A model generated the notes under the pieces. It saw only the letters and a program-made list of their open reading frames with translations, was not told the origin of the DNA and ran no database searches. Both the position numbers and the translations under genes were made by a program. From positions 1-64,000 of the forward strand of contig NZ_AORV01000044.1 of assembly GCF_000350485.1 (NCBI RefSeq): DNA of 64,000 nt, read 5' to 3'. Below are positions 8,083 to 18,401 of this stretch, piece after piece. Origin of the DNA: Ruminiclostridium cellobioparum subsp. termitidis CT1112 (GTDB lineage: Bacteria > Bacillota > Clostridia > Acetivibrionales > DSM-1351). How positions within the stretch are numbered: position 1 is the stretch's first letter; the number at the start of each line of letters is the position of its first letter.

Positions 8083-8586
8083 TTATTCAAATACTTTTCT
8101 TGGAATATATTTTTTGAAAGACTCTATCATTTTGGGATGAGGTTCAAAAAATACCAGTACCTTGCTTCCGTCCTTTACCGTAGTAAGAAAGTATACATCG
8201 GGTGAATCCATGGCTGTAACAGCATTTATGCGCTTTTTAATGCTGTCTGTATTATTGTTGAATTGCCCGCTGGTCATTTTGGCAACCACATCAAAATCCT
8301 TGCAGTTTCCCGAAAAAACTCTCTTTCTTTTCCTTTGGGCTATTATCATATCTATGTCAAGATCACCGTTGGTCACAATGTACTCGTATTCAACGTTCCT
8401 GTTCCTGATAAAAACATATCCGAGATAACCTATTCCCACTATTACTAATGGTGAAAAGGCAGCCAGAAACGACAATGAGCTTACAAACATTATGATAATC
8501 AGTGCAGATAAAATGATACTGGCAATTACCACACCGTCAACTGCAGTTTTCTTACGCCTTACAATTTTCTCCAAAAATATATCCAC
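8083..8586 (-). CDS. Small two-segment membrane protein, unknown function
   Basis: About 167 residues. Two hydrophobic segments occupy roughly 18-60 (VVIASIILSALIIIMFVSSL, then FLAAFSPLVIVGIGYLGYVF). A soluble C-terminal domain of about 100 residues contains YEYIVTNGDLDIDMI. This resembles the DUF6106-type Firmicutes membrane proteins, but I am not certain of the family. The GTG at 8586 is chosen because AGGAGGGG lies five bases upstream. It is a single gene upstream of guaB with its own terminator-like hairpin. No function can be assigned. Confidence 0.6.
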   Translation of the reverse strand: MDIFLEKIVRRKKTAVDGVVIASIILSALIIIMFVSSLSFLAAFSPLVIVGIGYLGYVFIRNRNVEYEYIVTNGDLDIDMIIAQRKRKRVFSGNCKDFDVVAKMTSGQFNNNTDSIKKRINAVTAMDSPDVYFLTTVKDGSKVLVFFEPHPKMIESFKKYIPRKVFE

Positions 8587-8794
8587 GCAAACCCCTCCTG
8601 AGAAGTTTATTCTACACTCCAATAAACTTGCGCTTGGCTTAAAATATTATATATATCTCTAAGCTTTTTATACATAATAATAAATTACTGAAATAATATC
8701 AAGTATTATTTTTAGGATTTCTAATTAATTTTAAAATTATTTACAATTTCATCATCATGCAATTAAAAAAATTAATGATATTTTTAAATGATTA

Positions 8795-8835
8795 AAATAA
8801 AAGAGGATGGCTTTTTTCGCTCTGCCACCCTCTTT
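8795..8835 (-). terminator. Terminator of groES-groEL
   Basis: The minus strand has AAAGAGGGTGGC, a 12-base loop and GCCATCCTCTTT followed by TATTTTAA, 24 bases after the groEL stop. Confidence 0.8.
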
Positions 8836-8858
8836 ATTCTTATTTGAATCCAGGACTG

Positions 8859-10493
<1,635 letters not shown>

Positions 10494-10528
10494 CTATTGC
10501 CTCCTAATTAATATTATTCAACTTAATA

Positions 10529-10846
<318 letters not shown>

Positions 10847-10873
10847 TTAGCACTCACTACTAACGAGTGCTAA
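10847..10873 (-). promoter_or_regulatory. CIRCE operator (HrcA site) of groESL
   Basis: A perfect TTAGCACTC-N9-GAGTGCTAA inverted repeat. HrcA binding here represses groESL until heat or unfolded protein sequesters HrcA. AT-rich -10-like TATAAT sequences lie directly upstream (about 10880-10900), but I cannot fix the exact -35. Confidence 0.95.
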
Positions 10874-11035
10874 TTACATTTATTATATTATATATTGGTT
10901 AAAATATAATCAAATATCTTTTTTGAATGAAATTAGCTATATTCTGCCATATAACCCATTCTTGCTATTGATATCTATATTTTTCTTCCAATTGCTCTAT
11001 TTTTCCGTATTATTTATTATTGGTGAATAAAAAAC

Positions 11036-12448
11036 TCAGAAAGATATATTCAAAACCTTGAGTGCATCATTTAATAACCCGGAAGTAATTTTATACTTAA
11101 GTATAATTTCCCCTTTTTCCATATCTATATGAAATAACCTGCAGTACGAGTATTCCAGCGCTGCAGAATACATATCATAGCTCCCGTTGAAGGGTTCGAC
11201 CGGCTGCTTTAAATCCTGGACAGCCTTAATCAATATACTGATTATCTCCTTTTTGTACAAACTGCTATACATTATTTCCCTGTTTCTCAGGGCGCCTTCA
11301 ATTATTGGTGCATATTTTTTTGGGAGTTTTATCTTATCAGGTCCACTATCCCTTAACAGGTCATAATACCTGCCGGCATCGTACCTGGACTTTATGGGTT
11401 CCTGATTTACGCAGAACAGGTTTGCATACTCTTTTACAACATTGTCTGCAATTTGTCCCCGGTTATTCTCATCAGTGATGTAGCTGACCCAATCTGCCAG
11501 TGAACCGCAATTCGCCGTATAAACGTTTATCATTTCGGATAATTCCAATGCTTTGGAACGTTTGCCGGTAATTATGTACGCCAGCATCAGGACTGAATAA
11601 ACCAGCCGGTCACTGTATTCAACAGCATATGTTTCCACAAGCTTGACCAGTTCTTCGGTTTTATCGAATACCATGAGCACAGTTGCAGCACAAAGCAGTT
11701 CATCCCTGTTTTCTATGGGACGGTAAGGAAGAATTTCGAGGGCACGCCTAAATGCAGCATTCCTTTTTGACCTGGATAACAGGTAAATATTCAGACAGTT
11801 CCCCCAAATATTTTCACTGTCAATAATATTTACAGTAGAATTGATATACTCTGCCCGGATAAACTGCTGCTTTTCCATTAAAGCCAGTGTCAGCTGGTTT
11901 CTGGCCTCCACATTAAACGGATTTGCCCGGATTGCTTTGTACAGACAACCAACAGCTTTTTCAGTATTGTTTTCTTTAAGATATGTCTGAGCCTTTTTAA
12001 GATTTGTTACAGATGTCTTAAGAAATTTGTTGTTATGTGAGACTTCGCTGTACAGCTTTAAATAAAAGGCCATCTCCGAAATCTCATAGCTGAACTCGCC
12101 TTCGGCATCAAAATAAAGGTATTTGTCAAAATACTCGGCAGCTTTTTCATTGTTTCCCACTTCGAAGCTATTGCAGCCCAAACCAAAAAAACAGTCGAAC
12201 ATTGTAGGATCAAAGTTTGTCAATATGTCATTGAACAGCCTGTTAGCTTCCCTGGGGCGTTGGAGTTCAGACAAAAAGCAAGCCATATTGAACTTATACT
12301 CACTGTTGTCAGGTTCCAGCTCCAAAGCCTTCATCAAGTTCCGGTATGCCTCGCTTAGATTTTTTTTATTAGCCAGTCTTAATCCCTTTGAAAAATAAAA
12401 TTCAGGATTATTTCTATATTCACTTATACTCAGGATATTATTTTTCAC
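11036..12448 (-). CDS. TPR-repeat protein at the end of the his operon
   Basis: A 470-residue soluble protein. Tetratricopeptide-like helix pairs are clear at about 15-125 (KNLSEAYRNLMKALELEPDN; NNEKAAEYFDKYLYFD) and about 150-185 (ENNTEKAVGCLYKAIRANPF), then degenerate. There is no signal peptide or membrane segment. Its GTG start abuts the hisIE stop with no spacer, so it is co-transcribed with the histidine genes. It probably acts as a scaffold for protein contacts; there is no evidence that it belongs to the pathway itself. Confidence 0.75.
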   Translation of the reverse strand: MKNNILSISEYRNNPEFYFSKGLRLANKKNLSEAYRNLMKALELEPDNSEYKFNMACFLSELQRPREANRLFNDILTNFDPTMFDCFFGLGCNSFEVGNNEKAAEYFDKYLYFDAEGEFSYEISEMAFYLKLYSEVSHNNKFLKTSVTNLKKAQTYLKENNTEKAVGCLYKAIRANPFNVEARNQLTLALMEKQQFIRAEYINSTVNIIDSENIWGNCLNIYLLSRSKRNAAFRRALEILPYRPIENRDELLCAATVLMVFDKTEELVKLVETYAVEYSDRLVYSVLMLAYIITGKRSKALELSEMINVYTANCGSLADWVSYITDENNRGQIADNVVKEYANLFCVNQEPIKSRYDAGRYYDLLRDSGPDKIKLPKKYAPIIEGALRNREIMYSSLYKKEIISILIKAVQDLKQPVEPFNGSYDMYSAALEYSYCRLFHIDMEKGEIILKYKITSGLLNDALKVLNISF

Positions 12449-13096
12449 TTATCTACGTCCTTTTAATTCACCATATATATCTTCGAGAGTAACGCCTCTT
12501 TCAACCATTAAAACCATAAGATGATACATCAGATCGGAAATTTCATACCTAATTTCTTCCCTGGATTTATTCTTTGCAGCTATGATTACCTCTGCAGCTT
12601 CTTCTCCGACTTTCTTTAATATCTTATCAAGGCCCTTTGTAAACAGGTAATTTGTGTATGATCCTTCTTTAGGATGAACTGTCCTGTCAACAATAACGTC
12701 ATATACCTCCTGAAGGATCTTTGCTGATATCTCTTCCTCGGCCTCCGGTGCTGTTTCGGTCCATTCACCGTCTGTGAGTGTTCTGAAGAAGCAGGTCTTA
12801 TTGCCGGTATGGCAGGCCGCATCAATCTGTTCGGCTTCAATGAGAAGTGTATCTCCGTCACAGTCAAGTTTTATGGACTTAACAAGCTGGAAATGACCTG
12901 AAGTCTCCCCCTTTATCCACTGCTTGCCGCGGCTGCGGCTGTAGTATGTGACCTTGCCGGTCTCCAGGGTCTTATCAAAGGCCTCCTCGTTCATATATGC
13001 AACCATGAGTACTTCCTTTGTCTTATAATCCTGTGTAACAACCGGAATAAGCCCTTTATCGTCAAATTTAACCGAGTCCTTTAAATTTCCCACCAT
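12449..13096 (-). CDS. hisIE: Bifunctional PRA-CH hydrolase / PRA-PH pyrophosphatase
   Basis: About 215 residues catalysing steps 2 and 3 of histidine synthesis. The HisI half (about 1-110) has [26 protein letters not shown] and CHTGNKTCF zinc/active-site motifs. The HisE half (about 120-215) has [13 protein letters not shown] and [13 protein letters not shown]. The ATG at 13096 lies 4 bases after GGAGG. The longer frame adds 22 codons without homologous character. It is directly followed by the TPR gene. Confidence 0.93.
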   Translation of the reverse strand: MVGNLKDSVKFDDKGLIPVVTQDYKTKEVLMVAYMNEEAFDKTLETGKVTYYSRSRGKQWIKGETSGHFQLVKSIKLDCDGDTLLIEAEQIDAACHTGNKTCFFRTLTDGEWTETAPEAEEEISAKILQEVYDVIVDRTVHPKEGSYTNYLFTKGLDKILKKVGEEAAEVIIAAKNKSREEIRYEISDLMYHLMVLMVERGVTLEDIYGELKGRR

Positions 13097-13197
13097 AACG
13101 CCTCCATACATTTTTATTCTTACAGCTTGTTTTATGTTCAATTTTTTCACCGGCCACTGCACCGGAATGTTTCGTTGATTATTTACACATCTATCTA

Positions 13198-13959
13198 TTA
13201 TAGTCTAGTTTCTATTCCATTACTACCCAAATATCTTTTTAAATCGCGGATTTCCATTTCTCTGAAATGAAAAAGTGATGCCGCAAGTACTGCATCAGCC
13301 TTCCCGTCAACCAGTGCCTCTTTGAAGTGTTCCAGCTTGCCTGCACCGCCCGAAGCGATTACAGGTATTTTTACATTCTCCGAAATTGTTCTGGTAAGTT
13401 CAATATCATAGCCGTCCTTTGTACCATCCCGGTCCATACTGGTCAGAAGAATTTCCCCCGCACCCAGTTTTTCTGCTTCGATGGCCCACTGGACCGCATC
13501 CTTTCCGGTATTTACCCTGCCGCCGTTCAGATAGGTATCCCAGCCCGAACCATCCGGCCGGCCCTTGGCATCTATGGCCAGCACAACACACTGGCTACCG
13601 AATTTCCAGGCTGCCTCGGATATAAGCTCCGGCCTCCTGAGTGCCCCCGAATTGACTCCCACCTTGTCGGCTCCGGCCTTGAGTATTTGCCTGAAATCCT
13701 CTACCGTCCTTATGCCTCCGCCTACGGTGAAGGGAATAAAGACCTGCTCGGCCACCCGGCTGACTACTTCCACCATTATGTTCCTGGCGTCGGAGGAGGC
13801 TGTGATATCCAGAAAGGTCAGCTCGTCGGCGCCGGCTTTATCATAAAAGGCCGCGGCCTCCACAGGATCTCCCGCGTCTATGATATTAACAAACTGAACG
13901 CCCTTTACCACTCTTCCTGCGTGTACATCCAAACACGGAATAATTCTCTTTGTCAGCAT
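13198..13959 (-). CDS. hisF: Imidazole glycerol phosphate synthase cyclase subunit
   Basis: A 253-residue TIM barrel that, with HisH, turns PRFAR and ammonia into imidazole glycerol phosphate and AICAR. The N-terminal [11 protein letters not shown] and the mid-barrel VLAIDAKG carry the two catalytic aspartates; phosphate-binding loops AxGGAG and [10 protein letters not shown] are present. The ATG at 13959 is fixed by a GGGAGG five bases upstream, which belongs to a type A hairpin repeat. It is separated from hisA by 161 bases that hold the inverted repeat pair. Confidence 0.96.
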   Translation of the reverse strand: MLTKRIIPCLDVHAGRVVKGVQFVNIIDAGDPVEAAAFYDKAGADELTFLDITASSDARNIMVEVVSRVAEQVFIPFTVGGGIRTVEDFRQILKAGADKVGVNSGALRRPELISEAAWKFGSQCVVLAIDAKGRPDGSGWDTYLNGGRVNTGKDAVQWAIEAEKLGAGEILLTSMDRDGTKDGYDIELTRTISENVKIPVIASGGAGKLEHFKEALVDGKADAVLAASLFHFREMEIRDLKRYLGSNGIETRL

Positions 13960-14011
13960 ATTAACCTCCCAAGCCATTTTATGGCTTTGAGCCACATTCG
14001 TGGCCACAAAA
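13957..14011 (-). repeat. Type A hairpin-SD repeat, copy 1 (before hisF)
   Basis: In minus-strand order: TTTTGTG, stem GCCAC-GAAT-GTGGC, TCAA, stem AGCCAT-AAA-ATGGCT, TGGGAGGTTAAT and the hisF ATG. Compared with the other copies the first stem is GCCAC/GTGGC instead of GCCGC/GCGGC, a compensatory change. The second stem is unchanged while its loop differs. Confidence 0.8.
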
Positions 14012-14031
14012 TGTTATATAAGTAATATCCT

Positions 14032-14077
14032 TTATCGCAATGTGGCGAATAAAGGAGGTCAATTGGCCATATGCGCC
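14032..14077 (+). repeat. Type B repeat, copy 1 (inverted, between hisA and hisF)
   Basis: The plus strand reads TATCGCAATGTGGCGAATA, AAGGAGGTCAATTGGCCATA and TGCGCC, matching the element at 44615-44658. In the his transcript (minus strand) it appears as ATTGACCTCC at 14063-14054. This can pair over 10 bases, with one G-U, with the hisF Shine-Dalgarno GGAGGTTAAT about 85 bases downstream. Confidence 0.7.
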
Positions 14078-14120
14078 CATGGCACATACTCAAATAGTGA
14101 CGGAAAAGCCGTTTGCGGTT

Positions 14121-14828
14121 TTATGCATTTATGGCAGCTTTCAGTTCCAAATTCCCTGTATACAATGCCTTCCCTACAATTACACCGCTTACGCCTGTGG
14201 TCTTTAAATCTGAAATATCCTTAAGACAGCTGACACCGCCCGAGGCAATCACAGCTATTCCGACAGCTTTTGCCATTTCGCCCATAGCCGTAAGATTTGG
14301 TCCCTTGAGCATGCCATCCCTTGAGATATCGGTATATATTACAGTTTTGGCACCCAGCTCCTCCACCTTTTTTGCAAAAGCTATTGCAGACAGATCACTG
14401 GTCTGCTCCCAGCCGTGTATGGCCACCATTCCATCCTTTGCATCTATTCCTACAACTATTTTTTCCTTATACTCCTTCAAAGCTGTCTTAAGCATCTCCT
14501 GATCATTAACTGCCGAAGTCCCCAGGATAACTCTGCTCAAACCGCCAGAAATAAGATCTTCAACGGTTTCCAGGCTCCTGATGCCGCCGCCTACCTGCAC
14601 CGGGATTTTCAGAGTTTTTGCTATCTGCTTTATTATTCCATGGTTCTCGGTATTACCCGACCGCGCCGCATCCAGATCCACAACATGCAGATACTGTGCT
14701 CCCTGGCTTTCCCATTTGAGAGCCATCTCCGCCGGACTGTCTCCGAAAACCGTTACCTCGCTGTAGCTGCCCTGCTGCAGCCTTACACATTTTCCGTTTA
14801 TTATATCAATCGCAGGATATATTATCAT
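14121..14828 (-). CDS. hisA: ProFAR isomerase
   Basis: A 235-residue TIM barrel that isomerises ProFAR to PRFAR, step 4 of histidine synthesis. Catalytic aspartates lie in YPAIDIINGKCVRL near the N terminus and in YTDISRDGMLKG near residue 130. The ATG at 14828 follows GGAGG by about 9 bases. Its start is 13 bases after the hisH stop. The 161-base gap to hisF carries repeats A and B. Confidence 0.95.
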   Translation of the reverse strand: MIIYPAIDIINGKCVRLQQGSYSEVTVFGDSPAEMALKWESQGAQYLHVVDLDAARSGNTENHGIIKQIAKTLKIPVQVGGGIRSLETVEDLISGGLSRVILGTSAVNDQEMLKTALKEYKEKIVVGIDAKDGMVAIHGWEQTSDLSAIAFAKKVEELGAKTVIYTDISRDGMLKGPNLTAMGEMAKAVGIAVIASGGVSCLKDISDLKTTGVSGVIVGKALYTGNLELKAAINA

Positions 14829-14841
14829 AATGAGCAACCTC

Positions 14842-15450
14842 CTACAGTGCCGCAAAATTCCTGAGTATATCAAGTCCCACATCTCCGCTTTTTTCGGGGT
14901 GGAACTGCGTTCCCATTATGCTGCCCTTTGCTACGGCCGCATCGTATGTAATTCCGTAATTGCAGGTTGCTGCAACATGGCTGCTGTCGGCTGCTGTCAG
15001 ATAATAAGAGTGCACGAAATACACATAACTGTTTTCCCTGATTCCCTTGAATATACCTTCTCCCTGCTTTATACTCAGGCTGTTCCAACCCATGTGTGGA
15101 ACCTTCAGTCCCATATCCGAAGGAAACTGCGTTACGCTGCCTTTGAGCAGGCCAAGGCCGGGAACCCTGTCCCCTCCCTCGGTGCTGTAGTCGAAAAGCA
15201 GCTGCATTCCAAGGCAGATGCCCAGCAGCGGAGTTCCTTTTTCCACTACCTTTTCTATGACAGAAATCATATTTGTCTTTTCAAGACTGTTCATGGCATC
15301 TGCAAAGGCGCCTACGCCCGGCAGAACAACCTTGCCGGCAGCAAGTATTTCTGCCGGATCGAAAGTTATGGCCGACTCCACTCCTATAAAGCTGAAAGCT
15401 TTGTTTACGCTTGCAAGGTTTCCTACGCCGTAGTCAATTATAGCAATCAT
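14842..15450 (-). CDS. hisH: Imidazole glycerol phosphate synthase glutaminase subunit
   Basis: A 202-residue class I glutamine amidotransferase that supplies ammonia to HisF. The nucleophile is in GICLGMQLLF and the His-Glu pair is in GTQFHPEKSG. The start at 15450 is chosen for GGAGAA upstream and the canonical MIAIIDYGVGN beginning. The additional upstream in-frame codons overlap a type C repeat and are not expected to be translated. Confidence 0.95.
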   Translation of the reverse strand: MIAIIDYGVGNLASVNKAFSFIGVESAITFDPAEILAAGKVVLPGVGAFADAMNSLEKTNMISVIEKVVEKGTPLLGICLGMQLLFDYSTEGGDRVPGLGLLKGSVTQFPSDMGLKVPHMGWNSLSIKQGEGIFKGIRENSYVYFVHSYYLTAADSSHVAATCNYGITYDAAVAKGSIMGTQFHPEKSGDVGLDILRNFAAL

Positions 15451-15466
15451 AATTATTCTCCAATCA

Positions 15467-15527
15467 TACCCTCTGTTGACAATGTACAACACGCCTCACG
15501 CCGGCTATTTTGTCACTTTTCTTTGTT
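15467..15527 (-). repeat. Type C dispersed repeat, copy 1 (purC-hisH gap)
   Basis: About 54 bases (clearest 15467-15520) match 39508-39561 with five differences, all transitions. Minus-strand landmarks are AATAGCCGGCGTGAGGCGTG and TACATTGTCAACAGAGGGTA. It lies downstream of purC and just before hisH, in the sense direction of purC. Confidence 0.75.
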
Positions 15528-15608
15528 GTCGTCCTTGGCCTGCGACAAGGCAAAGACGTGCAATAGGGCTTTGTGCCTTGCAAGCGGCTTCAACGCATTA
15601 AACTGCTA

Positions 15609-16490
15609 TTAGAACTTCTGACCCGTTATTTTTTCATAGGCTTCGATGTATTTTGCCTCGGTCTTCCTGATTACTTCTTCGGGGAGGGCCGGTGCGGGAG
15701 GCTGTTTGTCCCAGGTCAGGCTCTCAAGGTATTCTCTGAGATACTGTTTGTCAAAGCTCTTTTGCGCCCTTCCCGGCTGGTATCCGTCCATAGCCCAGAA
15801 TCTTGAGGAGTCAGGCGTAAACATTTCGTCACCCACTACAAGCTCTCCGTCGGACATACCAAATTCAAATTTTGTATCGGCCAGTATCAAGCCCACACTT
15901 TCAGCGTGTTTGCTGGCCTTCTTGTATAGGTTGATGCTGGCGGTTTTCAATTTATCAGCCAAATCGGACCCGATTTTTTCACAGAGCACCTCGTAGGACA
16001 CATTTATATCATGGCCTTCCGATTCCTTGGTGGACGGCGTGAAGATGGGTTCCGGCAGCCTGTCGCCCTGTCTGAGACCGGCAGGAAGCTTGATGCCGCA
16101 TATTGAACCGGTCTGCTGGTATTCCTTGAGGCCCGAACCTTCAAGATAACCTCTTACAATACATTCGGCAGGCACCATTTCTATTTTCTTTACCAGCATT
16201 GATCTGCCTTCCAGCTCTTCCCTGAATTGAGAAAGTCCAGCCGGATATTTACTTACATCTGTGGTTATTACATGGTTTCCTATGATATCTTTTGTATAGT
16301 CAAACCAAAAAGCTGATATGCTGTTAAGAACCTTTCCCTTATTTGGTATCAATTCGGAAAAGACAACATCAAATGCCGATATCCTGTCAGTTACAACAAT
16401 AAGCAGTTCATTTCCAAGATCATAAACGTTTCTCACTTTGCCTTTGATGAATAAAGGCAATTTAATAAAATCAGTGTTGTTGATAAGCAT
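15609..16490 (-). CDS. purC: SAICAR synthetase
   Basis: A 293-residue phosphoribosylaminoimidazole-succinocarboxamide synthase of the longer, yeast-like type. It joins CAIR and aspartate with ATP in purine synthesis. Motifs seen: KGKVRNVYDLG near residue 16, RISAFDVVF, VPAECIVRGYLEGSG and LILADTKFEFG. The ATG at 16490 lies 5 bases after GGAGG. It is the only purine gene here and sits between hisB and hisH. HisF/HisH release AICAR, a purine intermediate two steps after SAICAR, which may explain the placement. Confidence 0.95.
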   Translation of the reverse strand: MLINNTDFIKLPLFIKGKVRNVYDLGNELLIVVTDRISAFDVVFSELIPNKGKVLNSISAFWFDYTKDIIGNHVITTDVSKYPAGLSQFREELEGRSMLVKKIEMVPAECIVRGYLEGSGLKEYQQTGSICGIKLPAGLRQGDRLPEPIFTPSTKESEGHDINVSYEVLCEKIGSDLADKLKTASINLYKKASKHAESVGLILADTKFEFGMSDGELVVGDEMFTPDSSRFWAMDGYQPGRAQKSFDKQYLREYLESLTWDKQPPAPALPEEVIRKTEAKYIEAYEKITGQKF

Positions 16491-16630
16491 GGTATCCTCC
16501 AAATCCCCATAGCGGCTTCCGCCCTATTGCTTTGTATTTATCATTCCCTGGTAAAATTTATATACAGGAGTGACTAAAAATTCCCGTACAAATATTTGAG
16601 TTAATTATTAATCATCCCTGGAAATCAGGT

Positions 16631-17215
16631 TTACAGAGTACCTTTTGTGGACATAACCCCAACTATTCTGGTATCAATTTTTGTGGCTTCATCCAACGCT
16701 CTTCCGAAAGCTTTGAACATGGCTTCTATTATGTGGTGGCAGTTGCTGCCATGCAGCAGTTTTATATGAAGGGTTATTCCGGCATTAAAAGCCACCGCCC
16801 TAAAAAATTCCTCCACCAGCTGAGTATCCATCTGCCCTACCATCTGTTGAGTCATGCATGCATCAAATACCAGGAAAGGCCTGTCGCTTAAATCAAGAGA
16901 AACCTGTACCAGAGCTTCATCCATGGGCACAAATACCGTACCGTATCTCTTTATGGATTTCTTGTCTCCAAGCGCCTGTCTTATTGCAAGACCCAAAGCA
17001 ATACCGGTATCCTCCACAGTATGATGGGCATCCACATGCAGGTCACCGTTTACTTCGAAAGAAGCATCAATGAGACCGTGCTTTGCAAGCAGCACAAGCA
17101 TATGATCGAAAAACCCTATTCCGGTGTTGACAGTGCAGTCACCCTTACCGTCAATATTGATTTTAAGATTTATCTGGGTCTCTTTTGTATTTCTGATAAC
17201 CGAACCTTCTCTCAA
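16631..17215 (-). CDS. hisB: Imidazoleglycerol-phosphate dehydratase
   Basis: A 194-residue Mn-dependent dehydratase, step 6 of the pathway, as a stand-alone protein without the HisN phosphatase fusion of E. coli. Metal-binding histidines are in FFDHMLVLLAKHG, DAHHTVEDTG and HHIIEAMFKAFGRAL. The start is a TTG at 17215 behind a GGGGGG ribosome site. A separate histidinol-phosphatase must be encoded elsewhere. Confidence 0.95.
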   Translation of the reverse strand: MREGSVIRNTKETQINLKINIDGKGDCTVNTGIGFFDHMLVLLAKHGLIDASFEVNGDLHVDAHHTVEDTGIALGLAIRQALGDKKSIKRYGTVFVPMDEALVQVSLDLSDRPFLVFDACMTQQMVGQMDTQLVEEFFRAVAFNAGITLHIKLLHGSNCHHIIEAMFKAFGRALDEATKIDTRIVGVMSTKGTL

Positions 17216-17302
17216 AAGGTATCCCCCCGTTCATCATTATCTGCGGTTCGAAATGGTAGTTAAAATTCCGAACTTTTTTTGATAATTTGAATTTAATGTT
17301 CG

Positions 17303-18379
17303 CTATTTATTATAACAGATAGTATTTAGTTCATCAAGCAGTACGGTATTTTGTTGACGTATGCCTACACTGATTCTCAGGCAGTTTTCCAGCAGCGGTG
17401 AAGCTCCGAATATTCTCACGAAAATACCTTTTTCACATAATTTCTTATATACTTCCCTGCAGTTATCAACTCTGACCAGGATGAAATTTGCATATGAATT
17501 GTATACATCAATACCCTGTATTTTAGTCAGTTCTTTTGAAAGCCATTCTCTTTCGTTTACAAGATAGGATATATTTTGAGCTATCTCGGTCTTCTCCTCC
17601 AAAACCAGCAGGGCGGCATATTGGGACAGACTGCTGATGTTATATGGCGCTCTGGCGAGATTTACGGCATTTGTCAGGCCGGGTCCGGCTATTGAATATC
17701 CGCACCTGATACCGGCCAAACCGTAGGCTTTTGAAAAGGTTTTTAAAACGATGAGATTCTCGTACTCAGCAGTATCTGGAATTACGGTGTCATCGCAAAA
17801 TTCAGCATATGCTTCGTCAACTATGACAACGGCATCCTTACAATATCCGGCCACCTCAAGAACATCTCCCCTTGGCATCAAATTTCCGGTGGGGTTATTG
17901 GGATTGCAGATATACACCAGCTTGGGCTTCTCTTTGTCATAAGCCTCCAATATAGTCTGTTTGGAATATTCAAACCTGTTTTCGGGCTGGAGGATATATT
18001 TTACAGGCGTTCCTCCCGCTATTATGCAGGAATCGGCATACATGCCGAAGGACGGCGCAGGGTACAGCACCCTGTCACCGGGGCCTACAAACACATTTGC
18101 AAGGATCTGAATCAATTGATCCGAGCCGGTGCCCACAATTATGTTCCTGTAATCAACCTTCCAGTGCTCCGAAAGGGCTTTTCTCAATTTTACCGAATCG
18201 GTGTCGGGATACAGGTTAAGTCCGGGATTGTTCAGAATGAACTCCGACAATTTCTGCCGGGCTTTCAATGGCATATTAAATGGGCTTTCATTGGCATCAA
18301 GCTTTATTTTGTATGGCTGCTGGTTTGCATCATACGGTATGAACGACCGTATTTCAGGTCTTATTAATTCTTCAATCAT
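17303..18379 (-). CDS. hisC: Histidinol-phosphate aminotransferase
   Basis: A 358-residue fold-type I PLP aminotransferase. Seen: KLDANESPFN near the N terminus, the NPNNPTG segment, VIVDEAYAEF, and the Schiff-base lysine in KTFSKAYGLAGIR. ATG 18379 has GGAGG 5 bases upstream. Gap to hisD is 22 bases. Confidence 0.95.
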   Translation of the reverse strand: MIEELIRPEIRSFIPYDANQQPYKIKLDANESPFNMPLKARQKLSEFILNNPGLNLYPDTDSVKLRKALSEHWKVDYRNIIVGTGSDQLIQILANVFVGPGDRVLYPAPSFGMYADSCIIAGGTPVKYILQPENRFEYSKQTILEAYDKEKPKLVYICNPNNPTGNLMPRGDVLEVAGYCKDAVVIVDEAYAEFCDDTVIPDTAEYENLIVLKTFSKAYGLAGIRCGYSIAGPGLTNAVNLARAPYNISSLSQYAALLVLEEKTEIAQNISYLVNEREWLSKELTKIQGIDVYNSYANFILVRVDNCREVYKKLCEKGIFVRIFGASPLLENCLRISVGIRQQNTVLLDELNTICYNK

Positions 18380-18401
18380 ATTGACCTCCGTGAGCATTGT
18401 T

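Noticed and set aside
15466-15490. Type C repeat read as a SigB-like promoter (GTTGTA-N13-GGGTAT)
   Set aside because: The spacing fits but the -35 matches only 4 of 6, and the motif is conserved together with the whole repeat, including a copy with no gene downstream.
15450-15492. Longer hisH start
   Set aside because: The additional codons cover a dispersed repeat and precede the canonical hisH N terminus, which has its own ribosome site.
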